From an uncultured Clostridia bacterium (GTDB taxonomy: Bacteria; Bacillota; Clostridia; Oscillospirales; Oscillospiraceae), in NCBI GenBank assembly GCA_946405655.1, contig CAMJHX010000058.1, positions 1 to 7,700 on the forward strand: DNA of 7,700 bases, given 5' to 3'. Shown piece by piece: positions 1-6,136 of the stretch. Positions within the stretch are counted from its first letter, which is position 1. Each line of letters starts with the position of its first letter. The notes below the pieces were generated by a model, which made no database searches, had not been told where the DNA came from, and saw nothing but the letters and a program-made list of their open reading frames with translations. The position numbers and the translations under genes are program-made.

Positions 1-184
1 CGCTTCGGCTGCCGTCCCAGAGACATTTGACGCACTTCCCGGCGCGGAAGATGTGCGCGCAGTTCGGGTATCCGTAAAGGATGTGCGCGCACTCCGGGCA
101 GAGGCTCGCCATCTGCGACGAGGAAGCGAGATATGCGCTGCCGCACTCGTCACAGGTGCGGATGAGATCGGTTTGGTTTTTCAT
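1..184 (-). CDS. Cysteine-rich zinc-ribbon-like protein, partial (N-terminal 61 residues)
   Basis: The gene reads leftward from an ATG at 184-182 and stays open to the window edge, so its C-terminus is missing. The visible residues have three CxxC pairs (C11/C14, C29/C32, C51/C54) plus C42. This spacing is typical of zinc-ribbon or rubredoxin-like knuckles, and binding of one or two structural zinc ions is inferred. No catalytic motif, signal peptide or membrane segment is visible. The start lies 9 nt after the stop of the other small cysteine-rich gene. It has no good Shine-Dalgarno (only GTGAG directly against the ATG), so translation probably depends on coupling within the operon. I do not recognise a named family and the function is unknown. 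Confidence 0.65.
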   Translation of the reverse strand, partial: MKNQTDLIRTCDECGSAYLASSSQMASLCPECAHILYGYPNCAHIFRAGKCVKCLWDGSRS

Positions 185-193
185 CTCACAGGT

Positions 194-496
194 TCAAAAT
201 GCCTTGGGGTGGCCCTGCGGCAGGCAGAGATCGCAGTACCATTTCCCTGCGATTTTCGCGCCGTCGGAAAACGCCCGGACGCAATCCGGCGCGCTGCGGT
301 CGCTCACCCACGTTCCGCAGCATTCACAGCGGCCAAAGTTCTCCCCTTCCAGCGGCTCGGAGGCAGATGACACCAGTTGGGCACGTTTGCCGGACAGGTG
401 GCTTCGGACGACCTCGTCCAGCTCATGTTCAAGCGCCAGATCTTCGGCGCCGTCAATCAGGACGGAGAGATGATAAAAATACTGTTCTGTTTTCAC
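194..496 (-). CDS. Small hypothetical protein with two CxxC zinc-binding pairs
   Basis: This encodes 100 residues from a GTG start, chosen because GAGGGA lies about 6 nt upstream and a strong promoter sits just beyond. Residues 1-45 look like an acidic helical region. The second half holds C57xxC60 (with an extra C59), C72 and C88xxC91, consistent with a treble-clef or zinc-ribbon fold. There is no signal peptide or membrane segment, so it is probably cytoplasmic. It is the first gene of a two-gene operon with another cysteine-rich small protein 9 nt downstream. That pairing suggests a shared structural or nucleic-acid/protein-binding role, but this is inference. I do not recognise the family. 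Confidence 0.7.
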   Translation of the reverse strand: MKTEQYFYHLSVLIDGAEDLALEHELDEVVRSHLSGKRAQLVSSASEPLEGENFGRCECCGTWVSDRSAPDCVRAFSDGAKIAGKWYCDLCLPQGHPKAF

Positions 497-527
497 AGTG
501 ATCCCTCACAAGTCAGTTGATAGAATC

Positions 528-556
528 ATTATAGCATCCCGCGGCAGCGGAGGCAA
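528..556 (-). promoter_or_regulatory. Sigma-A type promoter for the zinc-ribbon gene pair
   Basis: On the minus strand, TTGCCT (551-556) and a perfect TATAAT (528-533) are separated by 17 nt, with a TGC extended -10 just before TATAAT. Transcription would start near 521, giving a leader of about 25 nt before the GTG at 496. This is the best promoter match in the window. Confidence 0.75.
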
Positions 557-576
557 CGGCAGATGTGAAAGCGAGC

Positions 577-797
577 TGTAGGGGCGACCTGCGTGTTGCC
601 TGCCATGATCATGTGTGTTCATTCAGACGCCGCAGAGCGGGTCGCGTCAGCGCCCGCCTGTGGGGTTCTGCTTCCGGTAAGCGGCGGGCGCAAGCGACCC
701 GCCCTATGGCAAATGGACTATCAATTTCGAATTCGCCCAAGAGCAGCGACAAAATCGGCTGGTTCTGCGCGGCGCGATGTGGGCATCGCGCCCTACA
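577..797. repeat. Composite palindromic intergenic repeat with TGTAGGG/CCCTACA ends
   Basis: This stretch without a gene begins TGTAGGGGCG (577) and ends CGCGCCCTACA (797), forming short inverted ends. Inside, 637-658 (GCGGGTCGC, GCGCCCGCC) is the reverse complement, with a small loop difference, of 683-703 (GGCGGG-CGCAAGCGA-CCCGCC), so the two can pair as a long hairpin. At 771-792 there is a perfect 9-bp stem (GGCGCGATG / CATCGCGCC) with a TGGG loop. Positions 671-737 recur at 7266-7331. Short reading frames here are repeat-derived and lack ribosome binding sites. I interpret it as a non-autonomous dispersed element, a REP/MITE-like composite. No target-site duplication is clear. Confidence 0.7.
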
Positions 798-812
798 AGG
801 TGCGCTGCGGAG

Positions 813-841
813 TTTCCTTTTTCCTCTGCTTGTGGTAAGAT
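813..841 (+). promoter_or_regulatory. Candidate promoter for the esterase-GH31 operon
   Basis: TTTCCT (813-818) and TAAGAT (836-841) are 17 nt apart, and TGG directly precedes the -10 (extended -10). The hexamers are weak (3/6 and 4/6 of consensus), but position and spacing fit the ATG at 872. It lies between the end of the repeat at 797 and the gene. Confidence 0.35.
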
Positions 842-871
842 GAGGCTATCTGAACGAGAGGAGACGGTTCG

Positions 872-2221
872 ATGCGAGATGGTGAAATACGGCTGGAGAC
901 GGTGTGCGGCGTTTTACGCGGGGTGGATACCGGGCGGTGCCATGCATTTCTGGGCGTGCCGTTTGCGAAGGCGGCGCGGTTTTGCTATGCCGAGCCCATA
1001 GATCGCTGGGAGGGCGAGCTGGACGCGACGCGCTTCGGCCCCGGCTGCCCGCAGAACCGGGCGGTGCATGAGCATCTGGAGCACCCGACGCGCCGGTTTT
1101 ACAAGAAGGAATACCGCCAGACGCTCGAGGCGGAATACAGCGAGGACTGTCTGAATCTCAACATCTATGTCCCCTATGGGGCGAAGGACGCGCCGGTCAT
1201 CCTCTTTTTCTACGGCGGGGGCTTTGACTCCGGGCTGAACGCGGAGGACACCTTCGACGGCGCGGCGCTCGCGGAGCTCGGGATTCTCACGGTGTTCGCC
1301 AACTACCGCGTGGGGCCGCTGGGCTATCTGACGCACGAGGAAGTGAAGAAGCAGTTTGGCCGCGAGGGAAACTTCGGGCTGGACGATCAGCTGACGGCGC
1401 TGCGCTGGGTGCGCGCGCACATTGCGGACTTCGGCGGCGCCGCGGAGAATCTCACGCTGATGGGCCAGAGCGCGGGGGCGATCTCGGTGCAGTATCTTTG
1501 CATCAATCCCGCGAACCGAGGGCTGTTTCGCCGCGCGGTCATGCTCTCCGGCGCTGGGAAATTCCCAAGCTTCGCCCTGCCCCGCCCGGCGGAGCAGACG
1601 CGCGATTATTGGGAGGAATACATCCGCGTCGCGGGCTGCGAGAGCTTCGATGCACTGCGGCGCGCGCCGCTGCAGATATTGTACGACACGACGGAAAAGA
1701 TGAAGGAGCGGCGGAGCGACACGACCTACTGCACGATGCCGGTGGTGGACGGGGTGCTGATCCCGAAGCCGGTGGGCGCGCTCATCCGCGAGCCGCTCGC
1801 GCTCGATTACCTGATCGGCTACTCGAACGCCGACATGTACGCGCCCGTGATGGCGTGGATCGGCAACCGCTTCGGGCGGCAGACGGGGGCTTACATTTAC
1901 TTTTTCGACCGGAACGCGCCGGGCGACGACAACCGCGCCTTCCACTCGGCGGATCTGCGCTACGCGCTCGGCACGATTGCGAAAAGCTGGCGGCCCTACA
2001 CGCTGCGCGACCGCGTGGCGGAAAAGGAGCTGACCGCATACATCGCGAACTTTGCCCGCTGCGGCGACCCGAACGGCGACGGTCTGCCGCGCTGGGAGCG
2101 CGCCGGGCATGGACTGCGCACGCGCGTGCTGCGCATCGGCGAAAAAAAGACCGCGATGGGCCGCGCCGCCTACGGCAAAATGGCGCGCAATTTCCTTAGG
2201 AGAAAGGACCCCGAGGCATGA
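872..2221 (+). CDS. Type-B carboxylesterase (COesterase family)
   Basis: This is a 449-residue alpha/beta hydrolase expected to hydrolyse carboxylic esters in the cytoplasm, as no signal peptide is present. Family hallmarks appear in order: EDCLNLN at 91-97, the oxyanion-hole motif as YGGGF at 114-118, NYRVGPLGYL from 144, the nucleophile elbow GQSAGA at 198-203 (Ser200), a probable acid Asp321 in SNADMYAP, and His358 in HSADLRYALG. The oxyanion motif is usually HGGGF, so Tyr114 is a substitution. At 449 residues it is shorter than the roughly 500 typical of the family. The start has GAGAGGAGA about 8 nt upstream. Its stop overlaps the next start as ATGA, so it is very likely co-translated with the GH31 enzyme, suggesting action on an acylated glycoside. 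The substrate is not identifiable from sequence. Confidence 0.93.
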   Translation: MRDGEIRLETVCGVLRGVDTGRCHAFLGVPFAKAARFCYAEPIDRWEGELDATRFGPGCPQNRAVHEHLEHPTRRFYKKEYRQTLEAEYSEDCLNLNIYVPYGAKDAPVILFFYGGGFDSGLNAEDTFDGAALAELGILTVFANYRVGPLGYLTHEEVKKQFGREGNFGLDDQLTALRWVRAHIADFGGAAENLTLMGQSAGAISVQYLCINPANRGLFRRAVMLSGAGKFPSFALPRPAEQTRDYWEEYIRVAGCESFDALRRAPLQILYDTTEKMKERRSDTTYCTMPVVDGVLIPKPVGALIREPLALDYLIGYSNADMYAPVMAWIGNRFGRQTGAYIYFFDRNAPGDDNRAFHSADLRYALGTIAKSWRPYTLRDRVAEKELTAYIANFARCGDPNGDGLPRWERAGHGLRTRVLRIGEKKTAMGRAAYGKMARNFLRRKDPEA

Positions 2222-4221
2222 AGTTTGACCATCGATTTGCGTTAACGGAAGCCGGCGCTTCGCACCGGATTTATGCAGCCGACGGCGTGACGGCGCGGCT
2301 GGACTTTCTCGATCACATGCTGCGCGTGGCGATCACGCGGGACGATGCGCCCCTGCTGCCGACGTGGAGCGTCTGCCCCGCAGGTGTGGACGTGCCTCTG
2401 GAAGGCCGCGACAAGCGCTCCACAGAGGGCTTCCCCCTCGTCTCCCCCGCCGTGACGGAGACGGACGAGTCCGTGTCCTTCGCGCTGGACGGCGTTCGCT
2501 TTTCCATCGCGCTGCGCAATTTCCGCATCACGGCGGAAACCGAAAAAGGCGTGCTCTACCGCGACCGCAGCGGTCTTGCCTACAACTTTGCGGGCGAGCT
2601 CGGCAGGGGATCATTCCATTACACAGACCGCTTCGAGAGCGAGCGTGTGTTCGGACTCGGCGACAAGAGCGGCCCGGTGAACAAGGCGAACCGGCGATAT
2701 GTGCTCTCCGCGACGGATTCGATGGGCTTTCGCGCGGAATACAGCGACCCGCTTTATAAGCACGTGCCGTTCTTCCTCTGCAGCCATGACGCCGGAAGCT
2801 ACGGGCTGTTTTACGACACCGTCAGCACCGGCGCGGCGGACTTCGGCGTGGAGCACGACAATTACTATGAGCCGTTCCACGCGGTGCGGTTTGAGGAAGA
2901 GAGCCTCGTGTTTTATCTCATTCTCGGCACGCCGATGGAGATCGTGCGGCGGTTTTCGGCGCTCTGCGGCACGGCCGCGCCGGTGCCGGAATGGGCGTTT
3001 CAATACTGCGGCTCCACGATGGAATACACCGACGCGCCGGACTCGGATCAGCGCCTGCGCGGATTTCTCGAAGCGTGCGAGGAGCACGGTCTGCGCGCGG
3101 GCGGGTTTTATCTCTCCAGCGGCTATACGCAGATCGGCGAGCGGCGGTGCGTGTTCCACTGGAACCGGGAGAAGATCCCTTCGCCGGAGGGTCTCGCAGA
3201 GCACTTTGAAGAACATGGGGTGCATCTGATCCCGAACGTGAAGCCCGCGTTTTTGACCGATCACCCGCTGTATGAGACCATCGCGCGAAACGGCTGGTTT
3301 CTGCACTATGCCGACGGCAGCCCCGCGCAGTTCCCCTTCTGGGGCGGGATGGCGAGCTATCTCGATTTCACAAACCCGGGGGCATATCGGTTCTGGAAGG
3401 AGTGCGTCCGGAAAGAATTGATCGACCGGGGCTATCGGCACATCTGGAACGACAACAACGAATATGACGTGCCGGACGCGGACGTGCTGGCGCACGGCTT
3501 CGGCAAGCGCGTCTCCGCGAGCCGGATCCGCCCGCTGTTTTCGTATCTGATGGCGCGCGCGAGCCGCGAGACGTGCATCGAGGCGGGCGTGGAGACGCCG
3601 TTCAACGTCTCCCGCTGCGCGATGGCGGGAACGCAGCGCGTCGCCTCCACGTGGACGGGCGACAATTACACGGACTTCTCCGAGCTCCGATGGAACCACA
3701 AGCAGGCGATGACGATGGCGCTCTCGGGCTTTCTCTTCTTCGGGCCCGATATTGGCGGGTTTGCCGGGCCCCGGCCGGGAGAGGAGCTCTTTCTGCGCTG
3801 GCTGCAGTACGGCGTGTTTCTGCCGCGCTTTACGCTGCACTCGTGGAAGCCCGGGGAGCCGTCGACGATGCCGTGGCTCTATCCGGCGCGGATGGGCACG
3901 GTGCGCAGGCTCTTCCGGCTGCGGGAACGGCTCGTGCCATATCTCTATGAGGAGACGGAGCGCTGCCGCATCGCGCACGAGCCGCTCCTGCGCCCGGTGT
4001 TTCTGCATGATCCGAACTATGACGTTGAGAGCGACTGGTTTTTCTGCGGCGAGAAAATGCTGGTCTGCCCGGTGTTCGACGAGGGTGCGGACGCCGTCAC
4101 GGTCACGCTGCCGAAAGGCCGTTGGCGTCTGCGCGGCGAGGGCGACGCGATCGCGCGCGGCGAAACCGTCACCGTGCCGTGCCTCCCGGACGATCTGCCG
4201 GTGTGGTTTGAAAAGGCATAA
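2218..4221 (+). CDS. Glycoside hydrolase family 31 (alpha-glucosidase-like)
   Basis: This is a 667-residue retaining glycosidase. Residues 1-250 form the N-terminal beta-sandwich seen in GH31, about 255-585 the (beta/alpha)8 barrel, and about 585-667 the C-terminal beta domain (FFCGEKMLVCPVFDEG). The nucleophile is Asp412 in IWNDNNEY and the acid/base is Asp482 in WTGDN. Supporting residues are Arg466 (NVSRCAMAG) and His541 (LHSW). The early barrel segments (QYCGSTMEYTDAPD from 262, FYLSSGYTQIG from 297) differ from the classical alpha-glucosidase pattern, pointing to a separate GH31 clade. There is no signal peptide, so the enzyme is probably intracellular and acts on imported oligosaccharides or glycosides. 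AGGAG and AAAGGA precede the ATG, which overlaps the esterase stop by 4 nt. Alpha-glucosidase is the default call; alpha-xylosidase or another GH31 activity is possible. Confidence 0.94.
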   Translation: MKFDHRFALTEAGASHRIYAADGVTARLDFLDHMLRVAITRDDAPLLPTWSVCPAGVDVPLEGRDKRSTEGFPLVSPAVTETDESVSFALDGVRFSIALRNFRITAETEKGVLYRDRSGLAYNFAGELGRGSFHYTDRFESERVFGLGDKSGPVNKANRRYVLSATDSMGFRAEYSDPLYKHVPFFLCSHDAGSYGLFYDTVSTGAADFGVEHDNYYEPFHAVRFEEESLVFYLILGTPMEIVRRFSALCGTAAPVPEWAFQYCGSTMEYTDAPDSDQRLRGFLEACEEHGLRAGGFYLSSGYTQIGERRCVFHWNREKIPSPEGLAEHFEEHGVHLIPNVKPAFLTDHPLYETIARNGWFLHYADGSPAQFPFWGGMASYLDFTNPGAYRFWKECVRKELIDRGYRHIWNDNNEYDVPDADVLAHGFGKRVSASRIRPLFSYLMARASRETCIEAGVETPFNVSRCAMAGTQRVASTWTGDNYTDFSELRWNHKQAMTMALSGFLFFGPDIGGFAGPRPGEELFLRWLQYGVFLPRFTLHSWKPGEPSTMPWLYPARMGTVRRLFRLRERLVPYLYEETERCRIAHEPLLRPVFLHDPNYDVESDWFFCGEKMLVCPVFDEGADAVTVTLPKGRWRLRGEGDAIARGETVTVPCLPDDLPVWFEKA

Positions 4222-4226
4222 ACATC

Positions 4227-4264
4227 AAAAAGGCGCTGTCTCAGAAATGAGACAGCGCCTTTTT
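4227..4264. terminator. Bidirectional intrinsic terminator
   Basis: A perfect 17-bp stem (4227-4243 / 4248-4264) carries a GAAA loop. It has A5 on the left and a T run (4260-4265) on the right, so it gives a U-tract in both directions. It begins 5 nt after the GH31 stop and ends 4 nt before the convergent alpha/beta hydrolase stop, so it should terminate both operons. Confidence 0.92.
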
Positions 4265-4268
4265 TGCA

Positions 4269-4949
4269 TCAGCCGCGCAAAAATGCCAGAACCGCGCGGT
4301 TGAACGCCTCGGGGTGCTTTCCTGCGATGAAGTGATCGCCCTCAAGGAAGACGAGCTGCGAGTCCGGGATGCCGGCGGCGATCTGCCTGGTGTGCTCGGA
4401 TTGGATCATATCCCTCGTTCCGGCAATGACGAGCGTCTTGGATCGGATCTTCGCAAGGTCGGCGGGATCGATATTCGGGTCGTTGACCATGAGACCAAGC
4501 AGTTCCGCATTTCGGCGGGCGGATTCGCTTTTTCTCGCGAAGAGACTTGCAAAACGGTACCCGAGCTCGATGGGGATCTGAACGCTGCGCTTCGCGCCGG
4601 CGGGGTTCAGATTCGCGCCGTTCAGGATCAGGCGGCCGACACGCTCGGGATGGCGGAGCGCGAAGATGAGCGCGATGTTGCCGCCGTCCGAAAAGCCGAG
4701 CAGATGCGCCCGCTCGATCTCATGCGCGTCCATGAAGCCCAGCAGATCCTCCGCGAACTGCCGGATGGTGAAGGGCGCGCTGCCGCGCGGGGTTTGCCCG
4801 TGCCCGCGAGTATCGAGGGCATAGACATGGAAATGCCGCGCAAACGCGTCAATCTGCCCTTTGAAGTAATCGCTGTTCTCCCCGTTGCCGTGGAGCAGGA
4901 GCAGCGGCTCGCCCTGCCCCGCTTCGATGAAGTGATGATGAATGTCCAT
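4269..4949 (-). CDS. Small alpha/beta hydrolase
   Basis: This 226-residue serine hydrolase of the alpha/beta fold is compact, with only a short cap. Counting from the chosen start, the oxyanion motif HGNG is at 20-23 and the nucleophile elbow GFSDGG at 85-90 (Ser87). The acid is Asp180 (VIAGTRDMI) and the catalytic His is His206 (EGDHFI). The family includes esterases, lipases, C-C hydrolases and non-haem haloperoxidase-like enzymes, and I cannot name the substrate. No signal peptide is present. I chose the ATG at 4949 because AGAGAGA lies upstream; a GTG at 4970 would add 7 residues but has no ribosome binding site. It is the last gene of a three-gene operon, 23 nt after the repeat protein, and ends just before the shared terminator. 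Confidence 0.88.
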   Translation of the reverse strand: MDIHHHFIEAGQGEPLLLLHGNGENSDYFKGQIDAFARHFHVYALDTRGHGQTPRGSAPFTIRQFAEDLLGFMDAHEIERAHLLGFSDGGNIALIFALRHPERVGRLILNGANLNPAGAKRSVQIPIELGYRFASLFARKSESARRNAELLGLMVNDPNIDPADLAKIRSKTLVIAGTRDMIQSEHTRQIAAGIPDSQLVFLEGDHFIAGKHPEAFNRAVLAFLRG

Positions 4950-4972
4950 AGCGTCTCTCTGACAGCGCACGG

Positions 4973-5434
4973 TTATTCCGCGCGATAATGGTTTCGGAGC
5001 ACATACTCCGTGAGCTCCTCGGACTCGAAGATCAGGACGATCTCGTGGAGAAACCCGGTCGAGATGCGTCCGCCGGCAAAGTAATGCTCCATGACAGACC
5101 GCAGCAGGGATTCATCGCGGTAATCGATCGCCAGATCGCTGAGAAACGCCTCCGAGACCTGCCGTCCGTCATAGAACTTCTGCAGCGCATGCTTCAAGAG
5201 CGCTGGATTATGGAAGCTGTCGTTGACCTCGCGCAGGAAGTCCTCCGACACGTCGACGCCGGAGCAGTACTGCTCCATGACGTATCGAAACAGCTTCGCG
5301 TCACGGATCTCGAAAATCAGATCATACAGAAACTGCTCGTCGATCTCTACATAATCGGCATAATCATCCAGCATCGTTTGCTGCAGCTCAAACGGTTCGC
5401 CCTGCAGCATGGCGATCAGCTTTTCTCCGTTCAT
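4973..5434 (-). CDS. Helical repeat protein of four 31-residue tandem units
   Basis: This encodes 153 residues and I know no family name for it. After a 20-residue lead-in, residues 21-51, 52-82, 83-113 and 114-144 are four back-to-back units of exactly 31 residues, followed by 9 residues resembling the start of a fifth. Every unit has Phe-Leu at positions 15-16. Most have hydrophobic-Met/Leu at positions 1-2, a Tyr or Phe near 5-6, Val/Ile at 11, and Leu at 28 or 29. The pattern suggests two helices per unit stacked as a solenoid, which would make it a binding scaffold rather than an enzyme. It is very acidic, with no signal peptide or membrane segment. The start has AGGGGGAG about 8 nt upstream. 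It sits 21 nt after the MmcQ-like gene and 23 nt before the hydrolase. Confidence 0.85.
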   Translation of the reverse strand: MNGEKLIAMLQGEPFELQQTMLDDYADYVEIDEQFLYDLIFEIRDAKLFRYVMEQYCSGVDVSEDFLREVNDSFHNPALLKHALQKFYDGRQVSEAFLSDLAIDYRDESLLRSVMEHYFAGGRISTGFLHEIVLIFESEELTEYVLRNHYRAE

Positions 5435-5455
5435 ACACGCACTCCCCCTTTTGCT

Positions 5456-5875
5456 TCATTCTGCTGTTTCTTTTGCTTTTGGCCACTCCTTCGGCGGACG
5501 GAGCTTCTGCTTTGTTTCCTTGGACGCTGTGGCAGCAAAGCTCTCTGCCAGCCATCTGCGGACGTCCTCAAACGGGACGGAGCCGTCCAGCAGGATCGAG
5601 ACCCAGTTGCCGCGGCTGATGTGGTAGCCCCGGAAATAGCCGGGCTCCTGCACGAGCAGATCCGCGAGACGCGGGTCCGGCAGCTTGACGTTGAGGATAT
5701 CCACAACATCCTCGCCGTCCAGACCGAGCTTGCTCCTTGGGATATCCATCACGAGTCCGAACCATTTTTTGTTGTCCGCATGGCGGAAGATCGCGTAGTC
5801 GGGATAGCGGCTCCAGAGATGCTCCGGCTCGGCATGATATTTCTTTTTGACATATGCAAATAACTGTTTGCGCAT
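5456..5875 (-). CDS. MmcQ/YjbR family protein (DUF419-like)
   Basis: This 139-residue protein has the features of the MmcQ/YjbR fold. These include an aromatic-rich beta segment with KWFGLVM (37-43), LNVKLPDP (61-68), and the conserved PGYFRGYHISRGNWVSI block (78-94), followed by a helix (103-118). The family is often described as DNA-binding from its structure, but its cellular role is unsettled. A Lys/Pro-rich tail (119-139) extends past the usual end of about 115-120 residues. I chose the ATG at 5875 because GGAG lies 8 nt upstream and the promoter at 5971-5999 would start RNA near 5964. An upstream GTG at 5959 would leave almost no leader and adds 28 residues unlike the family. It is the first gene of the three-gene minus-strand operon. 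Confidence 0.88.
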   Translation of the reverse strand: MRKQLFAYVKKKYHAEPEHLWSRYPDYAIFRHADNKKWFGLVMDIPRSKLGLDGEDVVDILNVKLPDPRLADLLVQEPGYFRGYHISRGNWVSILLDGSVPFEDVRRWLAESFAATASKETKQKLRPPKEWPKAKETAE

Positions 5876-5970
5876 CTGTTTCACTCCAGAGGATTCACAT
5901 TTCAAAAACGGCTCTGTCTTGTTGATCCATTCCAGGCGTCTGCCGGACGGCGCAGCCACGATTTGTCTGT

Positions 5971-5999
5971 ATCATATCACAGAAAGAACGGTTCAGCAA
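5971..5999 (-). promoter_or_regulatory. Promoter of the MmcQ-repeat-hydrolase operon
   Basis: On the minus strand, TTGCTG (5994-5999) and TATGAT (5971-5976) are 17 nt apart, with TGA forming an extended -10. The start of RNA would be near 5964, leaving a leader of about 90 nt before the ATG at 5875. No riboswitch-like fold was recognised in that leader. Confidence 0.6.
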
Positions 6000-6036
6000 C
6001 GATTCCGGAACGGCGGCTCCGGCCTCGGCGCGGTGA

Positions 6037-6072
6037 AAAAGAACAGCCCCCGAAGGCTTTTGCCTTCGGGGG
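6037..6072 (-). terminator. Intrinsic terminator of the Vat-like acetyltransferase gene
   Basis: An 11-bp perfect GC-rich stem (6047-6057 / 6062-6072; CCCCCGAAGGC) carries a 4-nt loop. Read on the minus strand it is followed by CTGTTCTTTTTC, a U-rich tract. It lies about 65 nt after the stop at 6137. The plus-strand side has no T run, so it acts leftward only and insulates the operon promoter at 5971-5999. Confidence 0.8.
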
Positions 6073-6136
6073 AGGGATAATATTGAATTGTTCATGAAAA
6101 ACCTGTTTCCGTCAAGACCCGGCAGACCGGAATGTG

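Noticed and set aside
565..843. Plus-strand reading frames sharing a KRRAQATRP-ANG peptide with a frame at 7160-7357
   Set aside because: The shared peptide comes from the dispersed DNA repeat. Neither frame has a ribosome binding site or protein-family features, and both run through hairpins.
914..2110. 398-residue minus-strand frame opposite the esterase
   Set aside because: It is an Arg/Ala-rich antisense shadow produced by GC-rich codons; the plus strand carries all the esterase motifs.
2611..4008. 465-residue minus-strand frame opposite the GH31 gene
   Set aside because: It is an antisense shadow with no domain signature; the GH31 catalytic motifs are on the plus strand.
4988..5863. 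291-residue plus-strand frame across two minus-strand genes
   Set aside because: It spans two well-supported genes with ribosome binding sites and regular repeats, and has no domain signal or start signal of its own.
5876..5959. 28-residue N-terminal extension of the MmcQ-like protein
   Set aside because: The GTG at 5959 lies only about 5 nt from the predicted RNA start and has no ribosome binding site; ATG at 5875 has both a GGAG and family-typical length.
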